NCBI GenBank assembly: GCA_022592445.1
Contig: JABYQR010000031.1
Coordinates: 157,095 to 221,094, forward strand
Origin: Cytidiella melzeri
Taxonomy: Eukaryota; Basidiomycota; Agaricomycetes; Polyporales; Irpicaceae
Reading direction: 5' to 3'
Length of the DNA stretch: 64,000 nucleotides
Shown: in pieces, positions 50,589 to 63,139 of the stretch
Layout of the letters: each line of letters starts with the position of its first letter
Numbering within the stretch: position 1 is the first letter of the stretch
Notes under the pieces: generated by a model
The model's input: only the letters and a program-made list of their open reading frames with translations
Databases searched by the model: none
What the model was told of the DNA's origin: nothing
Made by a program: the position numbers and the translations under genes

Positions 50589-53500
50589 TCAAGCATCGGA
50601 CTCGGACTCAGAATCCTCCATCTCAGACTCGGGCAGATCGATGTCAACTAAATCCCCTTCGTCCACTCCTCCCCGTCCTTTATTGGTTTGGGCTTGTTGG
50701 GATCTGTACATGTCTGCCAAAAATTCTGGTGTACTGGCGGTCTCAATTGACTTGTCTCCCCGGGTCTTCATGAACCGCGGAAAACGCAGGCTGAGCCCCC
50801 GTTTCTCTGAGACCATGCCTAATGCAGCTACTGACACCGGGCTGACCGTGATACTATAGAAGAAATGGTCAGAAGAGGGTAGGTGTCCTAAAGAGATGAC
50901 GACGTACTCAGCGCCTCGGATCTCCCATACCTCCTGCGGTTTGAAAAAGACTTCCGGCCTCAGTCCTGCAACTGGCGTAAGCAAGAAATACCACAAGCTT
51001 GAGTTGACGCCGTCAAACCTCCAGTCTCAACCTCAGGGTCCAACCATACCGGCGTCTTTGCGCAATTGTCAGAACCTTCAGAATACCGCTCGCGCATTTC
51101 CTGCCATAGGGCGTATTCAGCACGGTATGACACACAGACGGATGATTCAGCGAGCGTCCATACCTTGTAGAATGTATCAGTAAAGCCTAAACAATTATCA
51201 ATCAGCCACCCCGATGAATCAAATCATGTCCTGGACTAACGAAAGCTGGACAACTCACCTGACATGCACTTGCAGACAGCGACAAGCTTTCCAAGGTTAG
51301 GATCCCACACCGCCAAAAGTATAGGGCTCCACCACTGTGCCTTGCGCCCGTTCCCGTGCCATGCGCCAACAGGCACCAAATCAAGGCTGTCGCCGAGCCC
51401 GGCCACATAATCTTTCTTAAGTTTGAGCCAGGCCGATGTGCGTTTATCTGATGAAAATATAGGACCCATAAGATGGTACGTTGGAGCACAACCAGAATGA
51501 TTGTTTCCGCACCAGGTTCATATGTTGCTGGGAGAGGCTTCCGTCTCGAGTTACCTTCCTTGCTCACTTCTTCAACTTCACCACTGTCAAGAAGCTGCGG
51601 GCGACGATTCAGTTGAGATGTTTCACACAGAGAGTAATTATCAGACCCCCAAACCTTGATCATAAGACCCTCACTCCTCCCATTCACCGCAGTCTGCCAG
51701 AACTCTTCGACAACGTCCCGCCCATCTTCGCTCTCACAACTCTGTACGTGGTCGAACCTAGCTGTGGTAGTTTGCTCCGGGGTTACCGGTGGCAAAGTAT
51801 TTCGCAGGAGAGATCTGCGCTGGCGAAACGGCTTCTCCAAAAGGATCTGGTAGGGCATGACAGTAACAGAACTCAGTCAGCGCTGTGATCAGTGAATTAC
51901 AACTTTTGAATCGTACCTCTTCGTTGAGATACATCAAGTCAAACGCAAACACACAGACTGGCACTTTGATATCAGCTAGGTTCACGTCTCTTCTCGCTCG
52001 GTTGGATAGTTCCTGGAACGACCTCAGACTCCCATCGGCAGGGTCGATGGCCACGATTTCCGAGTCCAGGATGAGAGAATGGAGGGCGTCAGACCTGGCA
52101 AACATTTCTTCTGCCAGGGCGACAACGTCCGGATACTATACCCGTTTGAGAATGGACGATCAAGAGATGTCAAGACGAAGTACGGCGCGTCGAGTTGGCT
52201 TGGAAGAGACTTGCCTTGTCTGTCATGTCCTCAAGATGACGTGAGAAGATCCTTACAGACACTTGGCCTGAGGATAGTCGAGACGCGTGGATCTGTGCAC
52301 GTTGGCCGTCGTACTTGAATTCAGCTGCGAACGGCTGTGATCCCAGGCGGCCGTAAATTTCATCGAGAGAACGGGTAGGTGAACCTAATGTCGGCAGCAA
52401 TGGGATTCCTAACGACGTTTCTTGAGCACTTGCTACCTTCTCAGCTGAGATGTAGTACGTACCGACTGTCAAAGGGAGGCGATGGGTCAGACCTTCTAGC
52501 CCAACCTCAAGTAACGCCGCAGAGATATGGTCATAATTTGGATGCACGACATACGCCTTCTTGACGACAGCCTCTGCGCGAACAAACTTGCCCTGCAACT
52601 CGTCTCGAGCCATGTCCACATTCTTCTTCTTCGAGTTGGCGGGCAAAGGCTTGATACCTGCGAGATGCGCAGAGGATGCGTAAAAGTTGGAGGAAGATGT
52701 GAACGGACTGGCCAGGTCGTTAGGCGGAGTAAGAACCAACGACCTGGCCAATGCGGTCAAAATCGAAGTGCGCACAGCTCCAACACGTAGGTTTTGACAG
52801 AGGGTGCGAACGAGATATCGTATCTCCTCCCCTTTCGCAGAAACCAGTAGCTTCTCGACTACTGCTTGCTTCTGTTTTGCCGCGCCTGATCCTTTCGCTC
52901 GTGCGATCTTGAGCAAGGATTCATACACACCTGTGACTCGCAGCGGCGGATGAGGTACTAAGGTTCGCACATTAGACTTTGCCTCAAACGCAACGTCCCC
53001 TGCAACAAATTATGGGTTATTGGTTCATCACATGCTTCCACGCTAGCGATAACGGAGAGCTGCGCTTCACATACCTGGATCACCAGTGACATTGTATAGA
53101 CGCTTGAGAGCAGCTGGGGTGAGACCAGAGACGTCTTGAATAGCCTTTGAGATGATGGACGGCCCCAGTCCGAGCTCCAACGCCGAATAGGGCGGAGACA
53201 ACGAATTGGAAAGAAGATACAGTGCTGGGCACAGGGAAGGAGGATGGTATTTGATGATAGACCGTAGCGTATTCGTCAAGGTGTTGAGGATAGATATGCG
53301 CGATCGAGTCCCGGACAGCGTAGACAATGCATGCGCTAGAAAGGAATACGGAGCGGCAGACGCGGCCTCCGGCCACGGAGATCTGTCAAGAGAGTAGACT
53401 AGCGGGTCCTCGCTCAGCGAAGGGTATTCTATGCTGGCAGCAACGGGTTCTGTACGGACTAATTTGGGTGCAGACTTTGTGGGACTTGATGGGAGGGACA

Positions 53501-53945
53501 CAGGTACAGGAGACTCTCGTCTGGTGGACCCGGAAGGCACTGTCTGTGATAGTGTAAGAGAGGATGATGCTCCCGTTTGCCGCCCCTGATAGGTGTTGTC
53601 AAGGAGGTCTACATCGATAATGTTTTGTTTCGGACCGGCTGAGACATCGACTTGAATTGCAGCGGCTGCGGAACCAAAGGCTAGTTCCAGATTCCGTAGC
53701 GTGTCGATGTCGAGGCCGTCCTCCTCTGCTAATCTGCGAGCCAGCGCCGCATCGCTGTCGAGGCTAGCAGGCGCTGCAGTCGTGGCACTGGGTTTGCTCC
53801 CAGACGGTACGGGCGAGTGGGCGGTGGTAGGTGGTCGAGCTCTGAAGAACGAGTCTAAACTGGGCTGATCACTGGGCGGCTTGCCAGTATTTTTCCGCTT
53901 TCGCGGAGTTGAAGGTGACGTTGAAGACACAGACCGCTTGGACAT
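50589..53945 (-). CDS. ATP-dependent DNA ligase I (Cdc9/LIG1 type)
   Basis: Seals nicks in DNA replication and repair. The start MSKRSVSSTSPSTPRKRK (53945) is followed by a PCNA-binding box QPSLDSFF at about residues 27-34 and a disordered Ser/Pro-rich region. The DNA-binding domain contains LCQNLRVGAVRTSILTALAR. The adenylation site EFKYDGQRAQ carries the catalytic Lys (about 52310). Later motifs are DSEIVAID, VFAFDLMYLN, SEGLMIKV, WLKLKKDYVAGLGDSLDLV and RGLSLRFPRFMKTRGDK. An acidic tail ends SEMEDSESESDA. At least seven introns are needed. The frame stays open upstream of 53945, and a second ATG at 53987 would add 14 basic residues. All catalytic motifs look intact. Confidence 0.93.
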
Positions 53946-55978
53946 GCTGGATTCAAAGTGACGAGAGTGGCTCGCAAGCTTTAGCATCCAAAGGGCGGTG
54001 AGCGTTGTGGGCAAGTGCCAACATGAGGCGCTGCTTGAATCCAACCACGCATGCCATATTGGGCGGTAGTGGTCACGACAATGCAAATCCCAAGAGTTCG
54101 CATGGATTTCTGGAAAAACCGAGAAGCCCGAGTATCTAACACTAGGGATCTCAGTTAACGTTATTGTGTATGTAAGTTGCACGTCTTCTCAGAAGGCGAT
54201 CGTAGTAGGTGCGGTTGTGGGCTCCCTTCCACGATCGCCCTTGAACAGCAGCTGCCTACAGAGATCCTCCCACCGCTGGACGTCTTCCGTCGGCCTCAGT
54301 CTACCATCAGAACCCGTGGGACACTCGGGAGGAGAGGTGGATGATATAACATAAGTGATATATCCTTAAATGACCCTCCCGTCCCCGCGATGTCACCTAC
54401 ACGTCGACCAGTCGTCTCCTCAACTGTTCGGAGGAAACGGCTCTTGCGAGTTTTCTGTCACCCGCACTCACTTTTTGTCGCTCACCCCCACTTTTTAGCG
54501 TCGTGTTCCTGAACAACTGTCCATGACATACGCAACACGATAACGCAATATTCATCTATCATCCATTCTATGTACGCGGGATCAGCTGTGCTCCAGCAAG
54601 TGCACTCGCCCTTGATGGGCAGATGGGTTCTGATTGCTCTGCAGAATGACGAACTCATTGCTGGGCAAAGCCGCCGATTGGACTGAATACCTGAGCACGG
54701 TAACGTGCACGCCGACGCGTCTCGCAGCCGACGCCTAAACGCCACCCCGGAAGGCATTGAGGGCCACCAGGCTGCCGCAGATCAACGTTCAACGTTCGAC
54801 GAGCGCCGCCTGGAGTATGTTCCTGAAAACTGCTGGGCCTGAGCATGAGCATGATGTCAAGCCGTCATCAGCGGTTGGAAATGCGACTCAATGCAGTTTG
54901 TCTTTCTCCTCCTTCAACTTGCCGCCGAGCTAAACTCATGAAAGGTGCAGATAGCAACATATCGCGGACGCTTGCATGGGAACCTGCATCCGTCAAAGCT
55001 TATGAAGATGGTAACCTTGGCGAAGCGGATTGGGTTTGCTGCTCGCCTAACGAAGTTGCGCACGAATTGCAAGAAGACAAAGCTGAGCTTGTCAATGCGA
55101 TAGGTCTAGAAGACAGCTGTGGGCGCACTATCCAGCAATAATAGTAGCACAGAGGTCACCTGGTGTATTCAGTTGGCTGGCAAAGCCCATTCCGTGATTC
55201 GGACAAACTTACAGTGTCCTTTTTTAATACAGTGCTCGTAGAACAAACGGTCTTTCGTCCGATATCAAGGTTTCGGTGTTTTATCATCTGTCGGAAGGCG
55301 CTGTGGCGAGATTGATTAATATTAATGCAAGAAATGGGACACAAATATGGTTTGCATACCGTTAAAGGGATATTCTTCCAGCTCTCAATGAGCTCAAGGT
55401 GATGACGTCGGGGGCTTGTGAGGCCAACGGTTGAAACTAGCATCTGGAGATGTATCACCTTCAAACAAGCTTGGACCTAGGAAGACGAACGGGCCAGAGC
55501 AACTACCGACCTCAGCAGGTTTGCTAATGCTACATCTAGATAGATTGCGTTGGGAGAGGCGATACTGCTATTTTCTGTGGTTGTTTTGATTCCTAGTTGA
55601 AACGTCGAGAGCATCTTGAGGCAGCGCATAGGCGGTGTCGCGAGATAGGAGGCGGGCTAGTCGAGCCCCCACTCACTCACACTTTGGTGTTTGAGCGCGG
55701 ATGATGCGCCCTGAACAGTATCAATTCCCGATTTTTTTTAGAAAAGGTCTTACGGTTGTGACAAGTTCCAAGCGTTAGTACTGATTGATCGAACACAAGC
55801 GAAGGTGCAACAGCTCACCAACAACTCTGAGATGATCTTGGCCAGGGAGGGATTCATGGCAGTTCAGATCGTGCCTGGAAGGGGAAACTAGCGTTAGCCA
55901 GGGAGAGTACTTAGGGAAGGGAGAGATGGAGAACTGACAAGCCACACTACCCCTCATATTTCCCCTGAATATTGCCCG
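53946..55978. other. Long divergent intergenic region
   Basis: About 2 kb between DNA ligase (-) and a zinc-finger gene (+). Short frames (+ 54845-55141, - 55156-55464, - 54482-54852) have no domain, signal peptide or splice continuation that I recognise. I see no transposon termini. Confidence 0.4.
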
Positions 55979-56829
55979 ATGTCTGAACGACGGACGCATG
56001 CCTCTGCTGCGGTGTACGCGACGCCTGTGCCATGGCAGGACCACTATGCACCCGCGTCTCAGCCGGGAGAGGTGTACCCGCCTGGCCACCATCATCAGCA
56101 GTATCCATCTACGTCGTACGTTACTCACAGCTCGTCGACATCTCTCAGGAACGGCCAGGCGAGTCCGAGCTCGTATCAGACGGTGATGGGACAGACAGGC
56201 GGGTATCAGTCACCAGACCGCCAGTCGTCCCCCTATAATCCGGTCCAGCAGCACGATCGACCCTCTCCGCACAGTGGCCTGCCCGTCCACCAGCACCCGC
56301 CCCAGCTACAACACCACCACCAGCAGCTCTCCAGCAGCTACCAGCATACCTCCAGACACTCGTTGTCCTCGTCTCCCAAGACAGTCTTGTCCCAACACCC
56401 GTATTCTCATCCCCGCTCGCTCCAGGCGCACGCCTCTCTCTCTTATCCCTCACCACCACCACCCCTCCCCGCCCAACTCGCCGCCGCCAGCCCACACTAC
56501 CACCAGCAGTACGTCGCCGCCCCACTAGCATACACCCAATCCATGGACGCCGCATCCCAGTATCCTGCCTCGCCCCAGCGGCCGTTTTCCTGCGACATGT
56601 GTGCCTTGTCCTTCAACCGTCAGCACGACCTCAAACGGCATCGCGATACGCACACGGGCGAAAAGCCCTTTCTCTGCAATGGTGGCTGTGGGAAGACGTT
56701 CACGAGAAAGGACGCGCTAAAAAGACATCAGGTCAGTTCTGCTCCACCCACTCTCTGCTTTCTCTTCATCCGCTCACCGTCCCGCCGAAACAGCTCGTGA
56801 AACGATGTGGCATAGACGACGGCGCATAG
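55979..56829 (+). CDS. C2H2/C2HC zinc-finger transcription factor
   Basis: DNA-binding regulator. Exons 55979-56731 and 56794-56829 give 262 residues. The first ~195 residues are rich in His, Gln, Ser, Pro and Tyr, a low-complexity region typical of fungal activators. Finger 1 is FSCDMCALSFNRQHDLKRH + RDTH; the linker is TGEKPF. Finger 2 is LCNGGCGKTFTRKDALKRH, and after the intron the 36-nt exon supplies LVKRCGIDDGA. Its last ligand is therefore Cys, not His (H-x5-C). The same KRHQLVKRC ending is familiar from other Agaricomycete two-finger factors. The partner on the opposite strand downstream is NAA50, arranged convergently. Confidence 0.85.
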
Positions 56830-57154
56830 CAGCGAGGCAGCCTTCGCCTGAGGTCTTGGCTTTTATGGTTCAGGTAAACCTCATGCCCCGATTTCTCAAT
56901 TGCACTGTTGACGACGCCCTTCTCACACCAACAGAGCAAATCCTATACCGTCGTAATCTGTTTGACCCCCGCACATCGTGTACCGTACTACATCATCCTT
57001 ATTAGCTTTCGTGTGCCCCCACTCTGGTGTCTTGATTGCCTGCAACGCAACTCGTACCCTGTTTTGTGTAAAAGTATGTACTGCTCTGTTTTTTGTTCGG
57101 TGTCCCGGGGGAGCAACTCGCATGGAACACGCACACCCTTGTTTATAGATTCGT

Positions 57155-57192
57155 ACATATTATCTATATATATATATATATCGATATATATT
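57155..57192. repeat. TA microsatellite
   Basis: A run of TA dinucleotides with a CG interruption lies between the convergent zinc-finger and NAA50 genes, in likely 3' UTR sequence. Confidence 0.7.
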
Positions 57193-57251
57193 CCACAGCA
57201 GCTGAATACACAGTACACAGGCGTGAAACAGTCGCCGATCGCAGAGCCGCA

Positions 57252-57941
57252 CTACGCTGCCTTTGTGGCGTCCGCCACCACTTCCTTCTCGAGAATCCAC
57301 GCGTCGTGCGGTGTGATTTTCTTGTAGTAGTTCTCCGCGAGGGCTACCTCCTTGAACCCATGCCGCTCGTAGAACGTTTTCGCTCCGTCGTTTGAGGTCT
57401 GAACGTGCAGGTAAACGGCCTTGATGTGCGGCTTTGAGCGACTCGCTGCTGCCTCGATGATGTGGCGAATGCTTTGTGCACCTAGCCCTCTCGAGCGATA
57501 GGGCTATACCCGGGAATGCCACAGCTCAGCAAACAACCCAGGTAAAAACACAGAGAACGACTGACGGCCAGGACACCCATTGTCATCACGTACAGCTTTG
57601 CCTGGTCCCCGCTGGTCTCCAGTCGGCAGCAGAACGTCCCTACAGGTATATCATTGTAGTAGACTGTGTTGCTGTCAGTGTTTTAATCGCAGAAAGGCCG
57701 AGATGGCTACGCACTGAGCTTGCAAAAGTCCTCTACCTCTGGCTCAACGATGTCATGATAAAACTTGTCGCTATATCTGATAGGGAACAGCACGGAGTTG
57801 AGCTTTCGCACAGTTCCTACGCGTCCTGGTGTTCAGTCCTGCGTTTTTGTCACAACGCTGCAGACAAGACAGAGGCCTACCGAGGTTGTTGGGGGTGACG
57901 GACGCGAAGGAGACTCGTGGTGGTGAGCGTGAAGACGACAT
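57252..57941 (-). CDS. N-alpha-acetyltransferase 50 (NAA50-like GNAT)
   Basis: Acetylates protein N-termini (usually Met-starting), associated with the NatA/NatE complex on ribosomes. Exons 57941-57881, 57825-57715, 57663-57566 and 57503-57252 give 173 residues, the family's normal length. After MSSSRSPPRVSFASVTPNNL come RKLNSVLFPIRYSDKFYHDI, YYNDIPVGTFCCRLE, KLYVMTMGVLAPYRSRGLGA (the acetyl-CoA loop RSRGLGA), AVYLHVQTSNDGAKTFYERH and FKEVALAENYYKKITPHDAW. All hallmark residues of NAA50 are there, including the YYKKI..HDAW end. It is convergent with the zinc-finger gene. Confidence 0.93.
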
Positions 57942-60900
57942 GGGAGCGTGGGAACGTTGTGCTCGCCCTCATTGCTGCCGCTACCATTGACCAGAAATTG
58001 ATGTTGACCGCGCCCATGTTCTTTCTCTACACTCCTTTCATCTCGACCACAACCTACCATTGGCCAACCAACTGTCTTGCTAATAGAAACCTCCTGAGCT
58101 TTCTTGTGACAGAATCGTCTCGAAAAATCACCGACATCACACTGACAGCAAGTAGGTATGTCCGAGTATACGCAGCCACAAGTATCCGAGTCATATCCTC
58201 CCGATTATTCAGCCAGAAGGACAGGAGGACAAAAAGCTGCGATTTTCTGCTTACAAAACACATCATCCGAGTTTAGGTCCCATCATAGACAATGACTAGC
58301 GACTGCCCAAACGACAACACCAGCGTCCGACATGTACGTGCAATCAGTTTTACTTCCGCGTTGCAGCAGTTGATATGCAGCTTGAACAGCCTCAACGGGG
58401 TCAGTACAAGCCCAGAATATGATACATGGTCGGTCAGAGGTCAACACCCCGCAGTCTTTTGTTGCTGTGTAAAATCTCTTTGGCGTATCTGCGCAGATGC
58501 CAACTTAGGCGCGTCCCCAGCGCGTTCATGTTCCACACAAGTGTTTGGACCCGAACATACGGCCTGCCCCAAACTCGTGTGGCAGCGCCTGAAAGGAAAG
58601 GTTTGTCTTTCATGAATCTCGTTCTAAAGCGAGCCTTGACTAGAGTCGGGCAAGTCTAGTCCCTAGAAATATACCGTATTCACCGGCCGAGCAAGAAAAC
58701 CGCATTGTGATACTTTTGTATCTCCTCCGAGGGACATTAAGGCAAGACAGCCTAAGCCTATCATTACCGTAAGGCATTCAGATGACTCCCGTCCACTGCT
58801 GGGATTGACTCCTTCTGCTCCCATCCTGGCGCGAATTGGTCTCAGACACCATAATAAATTGACAATATAATGCATCATGACGGTCAATTGTCAATCTGAA
58901 CCGCTATCTGTCTTCGTACTCATTTACCCGAACTCGTTGTGCCAGATCTAATTGGCCGTCTTCCGAAACCGGAGAGGGTGGTCTGGAGGATACGCGCACC
59001 TGGTCATGCGAGTTCAGATTCCCAGATAGCTACGCGCGTATTTTCCGGTAGCTCACCTTGCGACGCATCCCACAATCGTGGCTGTGGAGGGCGCTATCCC
59101 ACTCGTACTGGCTGCACCGTTGTCACGTTGGATGTTCCGTAAATTGCTGTTTGGAACTGTTCAATTGATGTAAGTCTCTCAAAATATATTGTCTGAGTCC
59201 CCAAGCTGATTGTTCCATGCTTGTCAACCTCTATGCTACATATCAACCCATCACCCCTCGACAGGATCGAACAATTTCTCGGAATGCTATACGCAAGCTG
59301 CATGACTTGTATAAATTCATAGCATCTGGAGTTACCCGGAGACTTCTACCCCGACCAAGTCTCTCAAGACCATCGCTATCATAAATCTACGATATATTCA
59401 AACTTCAGGGACTATATCCTCGTGGCCTATTTCCTCCATAAACCATACAGACAAACATGTCTTACTTCGGTGTTGTAAGTATGACTTCCAGTAATATTAC
59501 GAGCTTTTCTGACAGCTTCATGGAGCCTAGGATGTGCAATTTCGACCCGACCGCACCTTGTCCAACAAGTAAAATATCACCCAATCATATCGCGCCGAGG
59601 AATTCAAACCATTTTGAATTTGTGACGTCTACCAGCGGTAGCTTGGGCTCCCCGCTTGAGACCGCCTTCTACGGTATGTTTACTCCAATGAGGAGAGACA
59701 CGGCCTTCTCTTCAGAAACCCTCCTATCAAAGTGCATATGACACACTTGGCTATCGCTTTGGACGTTTTATGCACGCCGTCTCCCAAGCATTACTTACTA
59801 CCTTAGGGTTCGTCAGGCGGACAGCCACTCCAGCGCAGCTTTCGTAACGCTTGTCCCTAGTCCATGTTTATCTTCCCCCTGACCCCAAGCAGCGCATTGG
59901 GAACAGTACCGCCACCCTACCAGCCGCCGGGTCTAGCGGATTCTGATGATGGAGCTGTCCAGTGGTTGCCTTTGTGGCACCGAACGGTAGCATGAATAGT
60001 ATGCGCTATACAATACTCCTAGTAAGCGGACTCAGGTTAATACCCGATATACGTGTCTCAGTCATCCTTTACACGCCAAAGTGATACATTCAAGTCAAAG
60101 AAACGTATTGTGATGGGCATGCCGCCTTTCCCTCAACGAGCGATCATGAACACATAATTCGCAAGCATGAAGTGCCGATTTTGGTATTGTAGGGTCCGTC
60201 ACGCGTCCTCGAAACCATCCGTGAAGGCCGACGGCATTCGTAAGTCTTTGCATAAGGTATTTTGTGCCAGAATGGACTAGGCTGAACGATTGGAAAGTAC
60301 GCTTGATACAAGCAATGGACCGCGGACGTTTGTACGTACATCTCGCGATGAATGGATGGACCTCTGACGTGGATCAGGGCGTGGGTCAAAGGAGCCTAGG
60401 TTACACAGTCAGACTTGCAGCGGTTGCGCTCCTCGCCTCCTTCTCCTCGTCTTCAAGTTCTGCCTGTAGGTTGTGCCTTTTCGGTATACAAAGGGTGAGC
60501 ACAGTCTATTTGGAAAGACCTTTGTGACGTATCCAACTTCCAAAATCGGGTTTTAGAGCCCCAGCTTTCCTAGTCGCTGCGCTTTGTTCTATCCATCTGC
60601 CATGTACACACGACGAGGATACTGCGCGCGCACACACGATTACGGAATGAACTTCCTCCGATCTCATCTAACCTGGAGCCAAAACCTGCACCATCTTCCG
60701 AGATCCTGTCATCCACCAGACAGCCGTTTACGTGAGTGGCCAAGTACTATCGTGTAACCATACCTTCGCATCTGCGCTTCTCTGCGCTAGAGCCCGCCGC
60801 TGGCGATATTCCGCGATCGCCCTCTCACGCCATTGGCTTCTATGTCCTATTTGGCTTTTTCAGTCCGATAAACGTCATCAAACCTTCAATAAGTTATCCT

Positions 60901-63139
60901 CCCATGCCTGTCAATTGCGCGAGCAACCACGTACTGTCAAGCGCCTTCTCTACTTGTTGTTGGTGAACACCAAGGAGACGGAAGCCGGCCAAGGGAATCC
61001 CGATGCCACAAGCATTCACTGCGCCAGAGAAGTCGGCGATGTCGGTTAGGACGGATGCACTCGCTCATCGAAAAAGGAAAAGAAATACGGCGTGGCGCTT
61101 ACAGGATCCCTCTGTCCCTCTGGGCTGCATATCCCTTGAATTGGAACGCGCGATAGCGAGTGGACACACCTTTGCGTGGCTGTCTACGCTTGACGGAGCC
61201 GCAACGCCTTCTGCGTCATTGATTATCTCCTTCAGACAGAACATGCGTGCTATGTCCTCGGAACGTCCAGGGTTGCGAAGTCCATTCACACGTCGCTGCC
61301 AATGTACGCGGATCCCACGGCGAAGTGTAGCGTTGAGTGTAAGTCGTGATCGTCGTATGCCCGGGAGCGGCACTGTCCATCACGCCAAAGGGAGGCACAA
61401 CCGCACAGAGAGACATAGACGGAGAGACCGATCAGTTTTCTGCCAGGCCAACATTCTTGGTGTCCGCGATTGTCAGGCCGCTGCCTGAACGAGCGACTGG
61501 GTTCAAAGATGTAGGCGACTCCGACACGTCGGAGGATAAAACTGTCACCAAAACCGTGCCGGGACGTTCGGCGTGTAGCAAGCGGAGGCTTGTTTGACAA
61601 GAGTTCTGTGCGAGGCACTTGGCAACAAGGAACAAAAGCCGTGCGGTTGAGCCTCAAGTACATTGTATAGTACGTATTCGGTCTCATTCGCCGACGGCCA
61701 CAGTACCGATGAATAACATGGCACACGACTGTTCAGCTCATTGATAGCCCTGGATCTAGAATGGCATCGGTGCATGGTATTCGCACCTCGATTTTCTTGC
61801 CTTGCATGCACGCTATCGGCCGCATTGATTCTCGGCCGCGCTGGACGCTGTATCTACCAGGCCTCAGGCCTTGTTCCATTGTCAGCGTAACCAGAGATAG
61901 TGGGTTCTTGTGCGAGACTTGCTGTTGCCGAAACGCTCATTGCCCAGATCCCAGGAACTGCCCCAATGACGGCGGAGGACATATGAGCGTTGACGAGGGT
62001 CTTCCGAACCCTTTTGGTAACTCCTGGAAGGGCCCAACACTGAGTTTGTTATTGGGAATCTCCTGCTCGGATGTGCTTCCATGTTTTCAAGACACAGGTC
62101 GGGATACCCACCTCGGCATCCACTTTGGGCATAACAAGGGTGCTTGTACCGCTGTCAATGGTGATGACATGTTCCTCGCTCCAGTGTTGGACTTGACTCG
62201 CCATTTGTCGGTGAGGTCAAAGGAATTTGAGTGGCCAGGTTCCAGACCAGAGGTATGTAGGTGACAGGGCCTGGTACCCATCCAGGACTCGGATCATTAG
62301 CGTTATTGTGAAGACGTGCTGTTGAACTTTTTGCCCCGTACTGGTAGTGTCAATCTCTCCAAGAGTCATTTCAGCGTTGTCCGCAACCTCTGGTGTCGAG
62401 TGCAATCGACAGTCCTGATCAATGCCAGTCGTCAACTCTAGAGCGGGAAGTAGTTGACTTTCTGTACCTTGACTACCTCTGAACGATCCGGGGAGAACGC
62501 GGAAGTTTGATGAGGAAGGTAGAAGTCCAAGTTGAGCACGAATGTCCCTCCGGTGCCTAAGATGTCGGTACCAGTTGTCTTCAAATCCTCGACACTGACG
62601 GGGTCTACTTTGACTCCTCTAGCAAGCGAGCAGTAGTATTTGGCCACCCCATCGACGAAATGTCGTACTCATTGTCCGCGGCAAGCTTGACTTGGTTGTC
62701 ACAGGTTGCGCCACATGTAGTGTACCTATGACGAATGAACGCGAATGTTACACCCACCTGAGATGACACCGACGGGGTCACCCACTCATGTTTGTGATTT
62801 CTGATTGTACGCTGCAGTTGTCGAGTACGTTCGGCCAACGTTTGCGGCGGTGTCCCCACTAGTGTCACATTGACATGAGCATACAAGTCAATTGGGAAAC
62901 GAGAGACTTCTGTTGGTCTCCATACCATCCTTCAGGCCTCAGGGACGAACGAAAGGAAACAAGTGCGGCTTGCAAAGCTCGTGGCATTGCCTGGTATGTC
63001 ATTCTCCAATTGGGTATTTATTTCGAGTCTTGGAGGCTGTGCTGCGCTTTCAACAGCCTGAGGAAGCACTGCCGCTCTGCTGAGGGATGCAGTGCTACAC
63101 GGCCCACACGGCCCACTTTGCATGTGGAGAGAGAGAGCA
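57942..63139. other. Gene-poor region
   Basis: More than 5 kb without a gene that I can support. Short frames on both strands (for example + 59457-59741, + 61003-61488, + 61761-62264, - 62438-62928) lack starts, signal peptides and splice-consistent continuations. Two peptidase-like motifs on the minus strand are discussed as a finding. The character suggests decayed repeats or subrepeat DNA. Confidence 0.4.

Noticed and set aside
54845..55141. Plus-strand frame of 98 codons between DNA ligase and the zinc-finger gene
   Set aside because: No recognisable domain, no splice-consistent extension and no promoter signal; it looks like a chance open frame.
59457..59741. Small frame starting MSYFGVVSM, considered as a short secreted or pheromone-like protein
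   Set aside because: No signal peptide, no C-terminal CaaX box, unremarkable composition, and a donor-like GTAAGT right after the first codons. Not enough to call a gene.
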